The notes beneath the pieces were generated by a model, which searched no databases, was not told the origin of the DNA, and saw nothing but the letters and a program-made list of their open reading frames with translations. Both the position numbers and the translations under genes were made by a program. This document shows, piece by piece, positions 17,503 to 26,978 of a stretch of DNA of 53,464 bases. The stretch comes from Bacillota bacterium (GTDB lineage Bacteria > Bacillota > Clostridia > Lachnospirales > Lachnospiraceae), in the NCBI GenBank assembly GCA_023415595.1, contig JAEZJW010000134.1, positions 1 to 53,464 on the forward strand. The letters are read 5' to 3'. The first letter of the stretch is position 1; every line of letters begins with the position of its first letter.

Positions 17503-19464
17503 TTATGATAACTTTCTTGGATCAATATGATAGGTTCTGCCGGTATTTAATTCTGTAAAGGGACCGGGAACACGCATTTCTGCTCTTACACTATTGCCAA
17601 AGAAATCAGCGGAAGCCAAATTGTCACTGCGAACCTCCTTCACCTCCGAAGGGTCATAGACAAAGCCGTGCTTTTCCGCTTGATTAGCGAAGAAGAAGGG
17701 AGTCTCCTCAGCCTTTGTGAACTGTAAGGTAAAGTTATCTGTATCCACATCAATGTCAAACCAGCCCTCTTGTCCCGTCAGATCAAAGCCATAGAATTCC
17801 CTCCAGGACGGCAGATCAAGACATACCTGCGGCGCCGGATACATAACTCTTAAGTAGCCTCCGGTCTGTTTCACATACAGATTACCCTCTGCTTCATTTT
17901 TATCAGTCGGCATCGTAATGGCGGCATCCTGGCATTTGTAGAATATATTATTATAAAATCGGGCATCCCTTGAGGTACCGCCACGTTCCATTCCTGCCAT
18001 ACGGAAGGAAACCGGCTTGGCGAAATATCCGGACTTTCTGCATTTACCAATTAAATTATTAGCGATATAAAGACGATCTGTGCCCTCACCATAGATTGCA
18101 TATCCATTGATTACCTCATTATCTATCGTCTTATACCATCCGGAAGATCCCTTCTCAACCGGTACTTTATCCGGATCAAACCGTCCTTCGACGTTCCAGA
18201 AAATATTATTATCTATTAGATTAACGCCATCCTTGGTACATTCAATGAAAATAGCTTCTCTCTGCTCAATTCCATCCAGGAATAAGTTCTGAGTAATTCT
18301 GTTATTTTCATTACCGCAATCCAACCAAAGATGATCTGCTCTTATTGTCTTTGTAAAGATGTTTCTGCGTATCAGGCAGTCTATGCTATTATGAGTTTTG
18401 ATCGCTCCAGCCTCCCAGGAAAGCTCCATCTTCTGCCAACCTGTTCCCTGGATCAGATTATCCTCAATCAAAAAGTGTTGTGCGAAGAGTCCGGCAATAC
18501 CGCAGACTCCGGCATCATAAATCTTACATCTTCGTATAATGCTATATCCAATGAGCTGGTCCTTAATTATTTCATGATGCCAGCACTCATTTCCAATATC
18601 TATTCCGACTGCATTTGACCAATCAATGACGCAGTCTTCAATAATCCAATGATGACCTCTAAAACAGGAAATTGAGCCCCGTTGAGGAACAGGTGCTCCT
18701 GTAGCCGCATGTGCACAGGTTATTCCCTTCACCTTTATGTAGGATAAAAAGGGTATATCAGGTGCAAAACATTGTTCTCTGCAGGTAATCTCTATCTTAT
18801 GCTTTGAGGGATCTGCATCGCCCTCCAAACGAAAATGGACTGTCTGACCGTTCGCTTCCACCCAAAAGGAGCCTTCCGTGCCTGAAAGCTGATTATATAA
18901 GGCAACCTGCTGCAGCGGTTTTCCATCACAAAAAACCATCCCGCGCCGGTTCAGGTAGGTCGTCATATCTGTCTTGTCAAATTCAATAAATAAGCGGTCA
19001 TGTAAGATATTCACAGTACAGAAGGGATTGTAACCCCTGAACATATCCGGATCCAATTTGATTTGCCATAGCTTTAATGAATCTGTATTCTCAAGCTTCC
19101 CAAAGCCCGGACTCTTCCTCCATCCGGTACTCACTTCAATTTGTTCTGCAATCTCTGAGGCTTTAATTACTACTTCTCCATCACCAAATGCTTCATAGCA
19201 GATCATATTTTCCGGACCTTCACCACCCCGTAACGGACGAACACATTCTCTATATTCACCACCGTGGATTAATATATGAGTTCCAGGAGTGGCAACTGCA
19301 GCTGCAGCATTAATTGTCCGAAAAGGACGTTCCGCAGTTCCGTCATTATCATCAGAGGCATTCGGATGATTAGCAGATACATGTATCTGTGTATGATAGT
19401 TTATTTCCGTCTCCCAGCTAATAAATTCTTTGCCATTAGGTAGGCAGTCCATTGAATTTCTCAT
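17503..19464 (-). CDS. Right-handed beta-helix glycosidase, probable GH120 beta-xylosidase
   Basis: 653 residues without signal peptide. The N-terminus has the beta-helix entry motif HVSANHPNASDDNDGTAERP followed by FRTINAAAAVA. Many N-rich turns (LIEDNLIQGTG, NRITQNLFLDG, NNIFWN) mark parallel beta-helix coils. Length and layout match GH120 xylosidases such as Thermoanaerobacterium XylC; acidic residues in DHLWLDCGNE and FIECTKDG are candidates for the catalytic pair, but I cannot align them residue by residue. It would release xylose from xylo-oligosaccharides. ATG 19464 follows AGGAG. It is separated from the binding-protein gene by a terminator, so it is likely expressed less than the transporter. 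A pectate-lyase-like role is the alternative. Confidence 0.65.
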   Translation of the reverse strand: MRNSMDCLPNGKEFISWETEINYHTQIHVSANHPNASDDNDGTAERPFRTINAAAAVATPGTHILIHGGEYRECVRPLRGGEGPENMICYEAFGDGEVVIKASEIAEQIEVSTGWRKSPGFGKLENTDSLKLWQIKLDPDMFRGYNPFCTVNILHDRLFIEFDKTDMTTYLNRRGMVFCDGKPLQQVALYNQLSGTEGSFWVEANGQTVHFRLEGDADPSKHKIEITCREQCFAPDIPFLSYIKVKGITCAHAATGAPVPQRGSISCFRGHHWIIEDCVIDWSNAVGIDIGNECWHHEIIKDQLIGYSIIRRCKIYDAGVCGIAGLFAQHFLIEDNLIQGTGWQKMELSWEAGAIKTHNSIDCLIRRNIFTKTIRADHLWLDCGNENNRITQNLFLDGIEQREAIFIECTKDGVNLIDNNIFWNVEGRFDPDKVPVEKGSSGWYKTIDNEVINGYAIYGEGTDRLYIANNLIGKCRKSGYFAKPVSFRMAGMERGGTSRDARFYNNIFYKCQDAAITMPTDKNEAEGNLYVKQTGGYLRVMYPAPQVCLDLPSWREFYGFDLTGQEGWFDIDVDTDNFTLQFTKAEETPFFFANQAEKHGFVYDPSEVKEVRSDNLASADFFGNSVRAEMRVPGPFTELNTGRTYHIDPRKLS

Positions 19465-19566
19465 ATATGTCTCCTATTCTGCTATGTTCAAAGCACTACG
19501 TCAGTATTAAAAAGGTATTTATGAATCATGTATTAAAAACGTCAAGTTCACTGACATTTTATGTAT

Positions 19567-19601
19567 ATTCATAAATGTCAGCTTCGCAGACATTTATGAA
19601 T
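19567..19601. repeat. Hairpin-forming inverted repeat between binding protein and xylosidase genes
   Basis: ATTCATAAATGTC (19567-19579) and GACATTTATGAAT (19589-19601) form a perfect 13-bp stem with a 9-base loop. Part of one arm (TTTATGAATCATGTATTA) is also repeated directly near 19518. Together with the terminator at 19614-19641 it may block 3' decay of the binding-protein mRNA. Confidence 0.65.
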
Positions 19602-19613
19602 CATGTATTATAA

Positions 19614-19641
19614 AATGGGGTGCTGCATGCAACACCCCATT
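19614..19641 (-). terminator. Terminator after the sugar-binding protein gene
   Basis: AATGGGGTG / CACCCCATT, 9-bp stem, the loop containing TGCATGCA. On the minus strand the stem runs into TTATAAT, only moderately T-rich, so partial read-through into the xylosidase/esterase genes is likely. An 8-bp dyad (AAGGTAAA/TTTACCTT) lies between the stop codon and this hairpin. Confidence 0.7.
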
Positions 19642-19669
19642 AATCATAAGGTAAATTTTACCTTAATAA

Positions 19670-21460
19670 TTATTTAGCAGCTAAAGCTTTTGCTCTCTCA
19701 TCAACAAGTACCTGAAGCTTATTCTTATCAAAATCTACTAAGTCTGACCATCCAAAGCCTTCAAGTTCGCTCTTAAGGTTATTCCAGATAGAGTCGAATT
19801 CTGCCTGATCCTTAGCAAAAACCATCTTCCAGGATGCATCCTTAACCAGCTGTCCGCAGTTGCTTCTGGTCAAAGCGATATCTGTTGTATCAGCTGCAAG
19901 ACTTACGTTAACGAAAGGAACTACTGTCATCTTCTTGTTCTTTAACAGGTAGTCAACAGGGTTTTCTGCACCCCATCTCTCAGACCATTCTTTGGTTGTT
20001 GTTGTCTTTGCCTTCTCAACCTCTGCAGGCCATAAGTTACCTGAGAAGCTGGTGTTATTATTCGGGTTAGTAGCTGTACCTGCTACCATCCATTGATTGA
20101 TCTGAAGCATACCATCAGCATATAAGCCGCCGCCGAATTCCTCGGGAACAGGACTGTTATCCATCAGAGCGGTTTCTCCAGCCTTTGTACGAACAAAGCC
20201 ATTACCGTCAGCTGCGTCCTCATAGGTGAAGCCCTTGATACCGCCATGGATAGCTTCCAGACCATCGGGACTGGACATCCAGTCTAAGAGCATCATAACT
20301 CTTTCCTGTTTAGCAGGATCATTGGTACCAACTGCAAATGCTCTACCGCTACCAAAGAAAGGATCGGAAGGCTGATAAACATTCAATTCAGCAACAGGAG
20401 CCATGATGTAGTTCTCACGTCCGTTACCACGGTCTGTTGTATTCCAGAAGCCCTGCTGCCAGTCATTCCAGATTAAGAAAGCACGCTTGGAATTGAACTT
20501 GGAGTTAACGGAATCCCAGTTCTGTGTACCGGAGTCAGGATCTACGACTCCAGCCTGATTAGCTTCAAAGAAGAACTGAAGAATTTTGTGATATGCACCG
20601 GCATCATCGGTTAAAGGAACCATGCTTCCGTCTGTGCCTAACAGAACAGAACCATTTACTTCCTGTCCTAACCACTTTGTAAGCTGGTTAGCATTCTCGA
20701 TAGAGGTTCCATCCCAGTCGGGCCACAGGGTGATTCCATAGCTGGGATCTCCGTTTGCATTCGTCGGATGCTTATCCTGGATTGCACGAAGAGTCTTTAC
20801 GAGATCGGAAAGAGTAGCCATATCAGGAGCACCTACCTCAGCAAAATAATCCCAAGGAAGAGTGGGTGCAACACCGGGGATGATAGGTGTAAAGGATGTA
20901 GGGCTGGTATTGGTCATCTCTGTAGGCCATGCATAGTATTTATCTGCGCCAACACCTTCTAAGGAAGAGTTGTATGCATCGAGCTGTGTCTTATACTCTT
21001 CAAAAGAGGTTAATTTCTTCATTCCTTCAGTAACATCATAGATTAATCCCGATTTAACGCAAGCCTGAATGTCTGCGTTATCAAGAACAACCAGGTCTCC
21101 TAAGAAACCGGATGCGGAACGAGCAGCGAAGATATCGCCACCAGCTACCTGGGGAGCAATGATATTAAGTGTTATGTTAAACTTATCTTTTAAAATCTTT
21201 GCTGTCCAGCCAACCTGTTCTCCCTGGAAGTTTGCGGGCTGTGAGTAAACTTCAAGTACCATAGGCTCCAGTTCGGTAGGTTTTGCTGTGTTATCAGTGG
21301 TAGTACCTTTGTTGTCGTCAGCTTTGGTGTCAGTGTTGCTTGTATTGTTGTTTGTGTTGTCGTTTGCTTTATTGTCATTCTTTTTGGAACAACCGGTAGC
21401 AAACATTGTTAAAACAAGTATAGCAACAATGATAAAACTAATTTGCTTTTTAAATCTCAT
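19670..21460 (-). CDS. ABC transporter sugar-binding lipoprotein (LplA-like)
   Basis: 596 residues. Lipoprotein signal with lipobox FATGC (Cys 24), then an Asn/Asp/Thr/Lys-rich linker of about 35 residues that tethers the domain to the membrane, then a family-1 solute-binding domain of the large (above 500 residue) LplA type. Trp- and Asp-rich segments (LWPDWDGTS, LIWNDWQQGFWN) fit oligosaccharide stacking. It captures oligosaccharides outside the cell for the two permeases encoded just upstream. ATG 21460 has GAGGAGG upstream. In the operon order permease-permease-binding protein it comes last, before a terminator/hairpin cluster. Confidence 0.92.
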   Translation of the reverse strand: MRFKKQISFIIVAILVLTMFATGCSKKNDNKANDNTNNNTSNTDTKADDNKGTTTDNTAKPTELEPMVLEVYSQPANFQGEQVGWTAKILKDKFNITLNIIAPQVAGGDIFAARSASGFLGDLVVLDNADIQACVKSGLIYDVTEGMKKLTSFEEYKTQLDAYNSSLEGVGADKYYAWPTEMTNTSPTSFTPIIPGVAPTLPWDYFAEVGAPDMATLSDLVKTLRAIQDKHPTNANGDPSYGITLWPDWDGTSIENANQLTKWLGQEVNGSVLLGTDGSMVPLTDDAGAYHKILQFFFEANQAGVVDPDSGTQNWDSVNSKFNSKRAFLIWNDWQQGFWNTTDRGNGRENYIMAPVAELNVYQPSDPFFGSGRAFAVGTNDPAKQERVMMLLDWMSSPDGLEAIHGGIKGFTYEDAADGNGFVRTKAGETALMDNSPVPEEFGGGLYADGMLQINQWMVAGTATNPNNNTSFSGNLWPAEVEKAKTTTTKEWSERWGAENPVDYLLKNKKMTVVPFVNVSLAADTTDIALTRSNCGQLVKDASWKMVFAKDQAEFDSIWNNLKSELEGFGWSDLVDFDKNKLQVLVDERAKALAAK

Positions 21461-21535
21461 GATTTTCCTCCTCTTTGAAATTGTGATTTTATATTCTGAC
21501 TCCTTACAATAAGGATATCATTCAGTAGTAATAGC

Positions 21536-22465
21536 TTACCCTTTAACCGCTCCAATCATAATTCCTTTTACAAAGAATCTCTGGAAAAACGGGTAAACCA
21601 TGATGATCGGCAGTGCTACGATAATCGTAACCGTCATTCGTATCGAGGTTTGTGTCTGTACATTGGCTGCCACTTCAGTGCCCGCCGTTGCATTAATGAT
21701 TGCTGACAATGATTGTGAGGATTGCAGGTATCTATATAAGATAAACTGCAAAGTATAATACTTTTCCTGTGTCATAAGCAGCAGGGTGTCCTGGAATGCA
21801 TTCCAGTTTGCTACCGCAGAGAAGATTGCAATCGTTGCCAATATGGGTTTGCATATGGGTAACATGATTTTATAAAATATCTGCAGGACTCCGGCACCGT
21901 CCACGTCCGCCGCTTCCTGTATCTCCTTTGGTGTTGATTCTACATATGTCTTGGTCAGAATAATATAAAAAGGTGACACCAACGCGGGCAGAATATATCC
22001 AAGGAAGTTATTCGTAAGCTTCAGGTTCATCATTGTTAAGTACCAGGGAATAATACCTGCATTAAAATACATTGTTATAACTACAAAGCGATACCATAAT
22101 TTCCGCTTATACAGTGTCTCTCTGGTAAACATATAGCCTAGAAAAGCAGCTAAAAGTACAGTCAATCCTGTTCCGATCACAGTTCTGGACACTGAAATAA
22201 ATGCAGCCTGCCCAAGTCCGGGTATTTTAAATGCATCAATATAGTTCTGAAGATGCAGTCCTTTGGGGAACCATATGATACTGCCTTTTTCACTTAATTT
22301 GTTATTGCTGATAGTATTGATAAAAATATAATAGAACGGATATACACACACAAAAGCAAACAGCGAAAAAAAGATATAGTTCAATGTGTCTAATACGCGA
22401 TCACCCAGAGAATGGGATTTTATCTTATTACGCTTATTAACAGTTTTTATATTTTCCTTACTCAT
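21536..22465 (-). CDS. ABC sugar transporter permease (LplC/YtcP-like)
   Basis: 309 residues, six predicted membrane helices. The EAA loop that docks the ATPase reads EIQEAADVDGAGVLQIFYKI followed by MLPICKP. It ends FVKGIMIGAVKG, the typical C-terminus of the CUT1 LplC-type subunit. ATG 22465 follows AGGAAGGAG, 15 bp after the other permease. No ATPase gene is present, so a shared MsmX-type ATPase from elsewhere in the genome must energise the importer (established for CUT1 systems). Confidence 0.93.
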   Translation of the reverse strand: MSKENIKTVNKRNKIKSHSLGDRVLDTLNYIFFSLFAFVCVYPFYYIFINTISNNKLSEKGSIIWFPKGLHLQNYIDAFKIPGLGQAAFISVSRTVIGTGLTVLLAAFLGYMFTRETLYKRKLWYRFVVITMYFNAGIIPWYLTMMNLKLTNNFLGYILPALVSPFYIILTKTYVESTPKEIQEAADVDGAGVLQIFYKIMLPICKPILATIAIFSAVANWNAFQDTLLLMTQEKYYTLQFILYRYLQSSQSLSAIINATAGTEVAANVQTQTSIRMTVTIIVALPIIMVYPFFQRFFVKGIMIGAVKG

Positions 22466-22480
22466 AATTTACTCCTTCCT

Positions 22481-23404
22481 TTATATGATACTTTGCTTTC
22501 GCACTAATTTAGAGAAGGTGTTAGCACCAAACAGCAGGACCAAGCTAACGATACTCTTTAACATACTAAGTGCGGTTGATACCGAATACACAGGTGGTTT
22601 GCTGGTAGACAGATTGTATACATACAAATCCAGAACCTGTATATGTTCTCTGTTCCAGGAGTTCTGGAAGACAAAGTACTGTTCCATACCATTATTCAGG
22701 AAGTTTGAGATATTCAATAACAAAAGTACGAAGAATGTAGGTAATAAACTAGGAATTGTAATATGACGGATGATTTTTAAACGGCTTGCTCCGTCCACTC
22801 TGGCAGCTTCATTTAATTCTGCATCAATGCTTGAAATAGCTGCGATGTACATTATAGCTGCCCAGCCCAGATTCTTCCAGGTAAGCCATAGCCACATCTT
22901 AAACCAAATATGCTCGTTTGATTTCAGGAAGTTAATCGGTCTTTCTATAATACCAAGATCCATACCGACTGAATTGAACATACCGTTGTTGCTCATCAGA
23001 AGAAATGCAACAGAATATACCAGGACCCAGCTGATAAAGTTCGGCAAAGTAGTTACTGTCTGCACAAACTTACGGAATCGTACATTTTTGATTTCATTGA
23101 GAAAAATAGCAAAAAACATCGGAAGCCAGGAAAACGCCAATGCAATTCCACTCATAGCAAAGGTATTCCGGAGCACCTCCATCGTTTGTCCAACAAAGGA
23201 TTTGCTTTTGAACAGTACCTTAAACCATTTAAGTCCGACAAAAGAATCCCAGGAAAAGGGCATCGGCGGCTGATAATCAAAGAACGAATATATCCATCCA
23301 TACAGAGGATAGTATGAGAATATCAATACCAAAATTAGAAAAGGTGTGATATATAAGAGCTCTCTATAACCTCTCTTTTTTTTCCTATTGCTTAAACTAT
23401 TCAT
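22481..23404 (-). CDS. ABC sugar transporter permease (LplB/YteP-like)
   Basis: 307 residues with six membrane helices. N-terminal RKKKRGYRELLYITPFLILV is typical of LplB-type subunits; the EAA loop is AELNEAARVDGASRLKIIRH. The start at ATG 23404 has GAGGGAGG upstream; the open frame reaches 23515 but the extra residues have no ribosome site. It is the first gene of the importer operon, with a long leader (about 270 nt) from the promoter at 23683-23711. Confidence 0.93.
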   Translation of the reverse strand: MNSLSNRKKKRGYRELLYITPFLILVLIFSYYPLYGWIYSFFDYQPPMPFSWDSFVGLKWFKVLFKSKSFVGQTMEVLRNTFAMSGIALAFSWLPMFFAIFLNEIKNVRFRKFVQTVTTLPNFISWVLVYSVAFLLMSNNGMFNSVGMDLGIIERPINFLKSNEHIWFKMWLWLTWKNLGWAAIMYIAAISSIDAELNEAARVDGASRLKIIRHITIPSLLPTFFVLLLLNISNFLNNGMEQYFVFQNSWNREHIQVLDLYVYNLSTSKPPVYSVSTALSMLKSIVSLVLLFGANTFSKLVRKQSII

Positions 23405-23660
23405 TAAGTTCCTCCCTCTATTACTCTTTTTAGTTAGCTGAACAGCAGTCCGTCCGAAACAACAATATGTCCAATTATTATTTTCATAAACTTCATCTAT
23501 TATCAGCATAATCAAGTTACTTTTGGTGAGTCATGTTTAAAACAAGAAAAGAAACCTTACACTTAGAGCAAAATATACAGCTTTTATGCTAAATTTATTT
23601 TCCGCTAATTGCAGTATATTATCCCTCCTCCGAAATCAATCTTAATAACTCGGTTTTTAT

Positions 23661-23711
23661 GTAAATCGTTTAACTTAGTCATATTATACATTGTATCCCA
23701 CCTTAAGTCAA
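23661..23711 (-). promoter_or_regulatory. Promoter with LacI-type operator for the importer operon
   Basis: On the minus strand TTGACT (23711-23706), 17-bp spacer, TATAAT (23688-23683): near consensus. The dyad GTAAATCGTTTAAC (23661-23674), with central CG, covers roughly +2 to +15, a classic repression position. The same layout is found at 28475-28524. The rest of 23405-24103 is AT-rich, with leader on one side and the GH51 promoter on the other; I see no gene in it. Confidence 0.8.
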
Positions 23712-23852
23712 TACCATTTGTGTATAATGTTCATGTTGAGGAAAGTCATTTTTTGTTGCTCTTATCCCTTATTTTACGGCATTATTACCCAGAATGATAA
23801 CAAAACGCTATTTCATATATTATCTGAATTATCCTGAAAAAATCAAAAACTA

Positions 23853-23937
23853 TGTATAACGTTTTACCTTAAAAGAATGCTCTCAGTAAGCATTTACTAT
23901 TATTCGTACCATATTCGTATTGATAAGTATGCTATAC
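23853..23937 (+). promoter_or_regulatory. Operator-like site and extended -10 promoter for the second GH51 gene
   Basis: ATAACGTTTTACC (within 23853-23868) matches one half, and part of the other, of the GGTWAAACGTTTWACC palindrome seen at 28475. About 60 bp downstream TGCTATACT (23929-23937) is an extended -10 with only a weak -35 (CATATT). The leader to ATG 24104 would be about 160 nt. Confidence 0.45.
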
Positions 23938-24103
23938 TTTTCTAATTGTTTTAAAAAGTTGTTGATTATTATACAATTTTGCATTAGATTGATATTGTTA
24001 ATCGTTAAATATTTATCCATCGTCTGTTTGATACCGTCTTTAAATTACCTACATATAGGTTACAATTATTTATCATAGCAAAGACAAAAGAGAGGAAACT
24101 ATC

Positions 24104-25582
24104 ATGATAAAAATGAAGGTAAATTCTGAACTCAGAAAGGGAACAATCAACAAGAATATTTATGGACATTTTGCAGAGCATTTGGGCAGATGTATCTACG
24201 AAGGGATCTGGGTCGGAAAGGATTCGCCTATACCCAATAGGAACGGAATACGAAGGGATGTCATAGAAGCGCTGAAAGAAATGAAGATCCCTGTTCTCAG
24301 ATGGCCGGGCGGCTGCTTTGCGGATAATTATCACTGGATGGAGGGCATCGGACCTTATGAGAGCCGCCCTTCCATGATTAATACCCACTGGGGCGGCGTA
24401 ACAGAGAACAATCATTTCGGTACCCATGAGTTTTTGGAATTTTGCGAGCTGATCGGTGCAGAGCCCTATATCAACGGTAATCTGGGCAGCGGTACCGTGA
24501 GAGAAATGCAGCAATGGGTGGAATATATCACCTCTGACGGTATTTCACCCATGACAAATTTAAGAAAAGAAAATGGCAGAGAGCAGCCCTGGAAGCTTAA
24601 ATATTTTGCGGTAGGCAATGAAAACTGGGGGTGTGGCGGACAGATGCGCCCGGAATATTATGCAGATGAATATCGCAGGTATGCCACCTACCTGAGAGAT
24701 TTTGGCGATAATAAGCTCTATAAAGTAGCCTGTGGCGCGAATGCAGATGACTATAACTGGACCGAAGTACTGATGAAAAATGCCGGGAAATACATGGATG
24801 GCTTAAGTCTCCATTATTATACCATGCCCCTGGACTGGAGCCAGCCGAAGGGATCTGCTGTCGACTTTGACGAAAAAGAATGGTTTGACATATTACAGAT
24901 GACCTTATATATGGAAGAGCTGATTGAAAAAAATAAAGCTATCATGGATAAATATGATGAAAACAAGCGGGTCGGGCTGATCGTAGATGAATGGGGTGCC
25001 TGGTATCAGGTGGAACCGGGTACAAATCCGGGCTTTTTGTACCAACAGAATACCCTGCGTGATGCGCTTGTGGCAGGTATTAATCTAAACCTGTTTAATA
25101 ACCATTGTGACCGTATTCAGATGGCTAATATCGCGCAGATAATCAATGTATTGCAGTCCGTGATATTAACAGAGGGTCCCAAAATGATATTAACGCCAAC
25201 CTATCATGTATTTAAAATGTTTTCTGTGCATCAGAATGCCGAATTACTCCAAACGGAGCTGGAGAATACCTATTACAGCTTTGGGAATGAAAAAGTCCCT
25301 CAGCTTAGCGCCTCCTCCTCAATGGATTCAGAAGGAAGGATTCATATCTCCCTCTGCAACTTAGATCCAGGTCAGGAAGCCGAACTGAACTGCGAGCTGA
25401 TCGGTGCGGGTAAAAACAAAATATCCGGTACCATATTGACTTCCAATGAAATGAATGCCAGAAATACCTTCGAGAATCCGGAAGCAATTACCGAAGCAGT
25501 ATTTAGCAATGTAAAACTGGCGAACAATCAAATCCATACCATAATTCCTCCAAAATCCGTAGTTGTACTGACAATCGAGTAG
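24104..25582 (+). CDS. Alpha-L-arabinofuranosidase, GH51 (second copy)
   Basis: 492 residues, intracellular retaining arabinofuranosidase. Family marks are IYGHFAEHLGRCIYEG, LRWPGGCFADNYHW, acid/base Glu in FAVGNENWGCGG and nucleophile Glu in LIVDEWGAWYQ. It belongs to a different GH51 branch from the copy at 10552, which has longer spacing and SFIEHLGRAVYNGIY, so the two are not a recent duplication. ATG 24104 follows AGAGAGGAAA. It is transcribed alone on the plus strand, divergent from the importer operon, and ends at a bidirectional terminator. Confidence 0.95.
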   Translation: MIKMKVNSELRKGTINKNIYGHFAEHLGRCIYEGIWVGKDSPIPNRNGIRRDVIEALKEMKIPVLRWPGGCFADNYHWMEGIGPYESRPSMINTHWGGVTENNHFGTHEFLEFCELIGAEPYINGNLGSGTVREMQQWVEYITSDGISPMTNLRKENGREQPWKLKYFAVGNENWGCGGQMRPEYYADEYRRYATYLRDFGDNKLYKVACGANADDYNWTEVLMKNAGKYMDGLSLHYYTMPLDWSQPKGSAVDFDEKEWFDILQMTLYMEELIEKNKAIMDKYDENKRVGLIVDEWGAWYQVEPGTNPGFLYQQNTLRDALVAGINLNLFNNHCDRIQMANIAQIINVLQSVILTEGPKMILTPTYHVFKMFSVHQNAELLQTELENTYYSFGNEKVPQLSASSSMDSEGRIHISLCNLDPGQEAELNCELIGAGKNKISGTILTSNEMNARNTFENPEAITEAVFSNVKLANNQIHTIIPPKSVVVLTIE

Positions 25583-25614
25583 ATATTTGATATACTGACA
25601 TGTGCCTCATCCGA

Positions 25615-25657
25615 TAAAAAAGCCTGGTAGAATATCTAAAATATATACTACCAGGCT
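25615..25657. terminator. Bidirectional terminator between GH51 and a serine hydrolase
   Basis: AGCCTGGTAG (25621-25630) pairs with CTACCAGGCT (25648-25657), a perfect 10-bp stem. The minus-strand side continues into TTTTTTAT, strong for the convergent serine hydrolase; the plus side (TAAAAGTT) is weak. Confidence 0.8.
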
Positions 25658-25762
25658 TAAAAGTTATATATTGATATATTCTGCATCGCGATGTCACTAA
25701 CTAAATTGTGCAAATTGACGCAGAACTCTGTATTCTGGTTTTGACATCGGTATATGGTAGGC

Positions 25763-26920
25763 TTATCGGATCGCTCCGAAGGCAATGTTACGAACGCGAT
25801 GATGGGTATACTCCTCCATATTAGGCTGCAGATTATGCATATATACCACCGAGACGCGTTCACTCGGGTCTATAGCCACATAAGTGCCCATCATACCTGT
25901 CCAGCCGAATTCTCCGACCGGAGTATTGCTTCCCTTGGACGGATCCATCATCGTCCTTACACCGAGTCCATAGCCGTAGCCATCGAGGTAGGAATTTCTG
26001 AACTCCTTCAGCAGCTGCTCCTCCAGCTGATTCATTCGGATTAAATCAATTGTATTCTTTCCGATAATCTTATTCCCCTTATAGTAACCCTCGCAGGCAA
26101 GCATTTGGGAGAAAGCAAGATAATCTCTGACACTGGAAAATAACCCGGCTCCGCCGGCTTCATACTTTGCTTCCGGTTCCAGCCTTTCATCAAACATTCC
26201 TTTGACAGGTACCCTGCTTCCATCCTCATTTCTTTGATACAAGGTAACCAAATGCTCTCTCATATCACCAAAATATCGGTATCCGGTACTCTTCATTCCC
26301 AGGGGTTCAAATAGCTCCTCTTTTAAAAACTCTCCGACTGTTTTACCGGACACTACTTCAATCAGTCCTGCAACCAGTTCGTGGCCGAAACCATAGAGCC
26401 AATGAGTACCGGGATCAAACGCGATAGGAACCTTAGACATCGCATAGATATCCTGTCTGAGGGTGTAATCTCCTACCTCTGCTTTTAATTCATTCCTTAC
26501 CTTTTCCATCATTTGATGAGTATGGTCAGCTCCACCGTACCCAATTCCCATCGTCATGGAAAAGCAATCCTTTACCTGAATCGGTCTTTTAGCAGGTCTG
26601 ATATGATAGGTCCCATCCTCAAGCCTCTCAGCAACCTGGGTATCCTTCCATTCCGGAAAATATTCGGATATCGGATCATTTAAGAGGAATCCCCCTCTTT
26701 CAAAAAGAAGCATCGCTGCGGTACAAATCACAAGCTTGGTCGTAGAAAACTGCCTGTAGACAGAGCTTTCTGTTATCGCCTTCTGTTTCTCGATATCTGC
26801 TAAGCCATAATAATTTTCAAACAGGATTTCGCCGTCCTTCGCAACTGCGCAGCCACAACCTGAGGGACCGGTTTTGATATGATCCTTAAGAAATCGGTCC
26901 ATATACTTCCACTTATCCAT
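25763..26920 (-). CDS. Serine hydrolase of the beta-lactamase/EstB family (second copy)
   Basis: 385 residues, paralog of 13546-14724. SxxK motif in FSTTKLVI, Tyr in WLYGFGHE, and EFGWTGMMGTYVA near the end. Both copies share the run LSDPISEYLPEWK / LNDPISEYFPEWK and the closing HNLQPNMEEYTHHRVR / HNMRPNEELYHHLRVR, so they arose by duplication of a common gene. ATG 26920 has AGGAGG upstream; the frame is open to 26950. It lies 58 bp after GH43, probably co-transcribed. Likely an esterase acting on sugar esters (inference). Confidence 0.85.
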   Translation of the reverse strand: MDKWKYMDRFLKDHIKTGPSGCGCAVAKDGEILFENYYGLADIEKQKAITESSVYRQFSTTKLVICTAAMLLFERGGFLLNDPISEYFPEWKDTQVAERLEDGTYHIRPAKRPIQVKDCFSMTMGIGYGGADHTHQMMEKVRNELKAEVGDYTLRQDIYAMSKVPIAFDPGTHWLYGFGHELVAGLIEVVSGKTVGEFLKEELFEPLGMKSTGYRYFGDMREHLVTLYQRNEDGSRVPVKGMFDERLEPEAKYEAGGAGLFSSVRDYLAFSQMLACEGYYKGNKIIGKNTIDLIRMNQLEEQLLKEFRNSYLDGYGYGLGVRTMMDPSKGSNTPVGEFGWTGMMGTYVAIDPSERVSVVYMHNLQPNMEEYTHHRVRNIAFGAIR

Positions 26921-26978
26921 AAATGCCTCCTGTACCCATATTAGTGCCATTCCTCTGTTTTATCGTATTAGCTTAGTA

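Noticed and set aside
19500..19641. CRISPR-like or other repeat array
   Set aside because: Only two partial direct copies and simple stems, without regular spacers or cas genes.
23609..23797. 62-codon plus-strand ORF in the importer/GH51 intergenic region
   Set aside because: No ribosome site, low-quality composition, and it lies across the importer promoter and operator.
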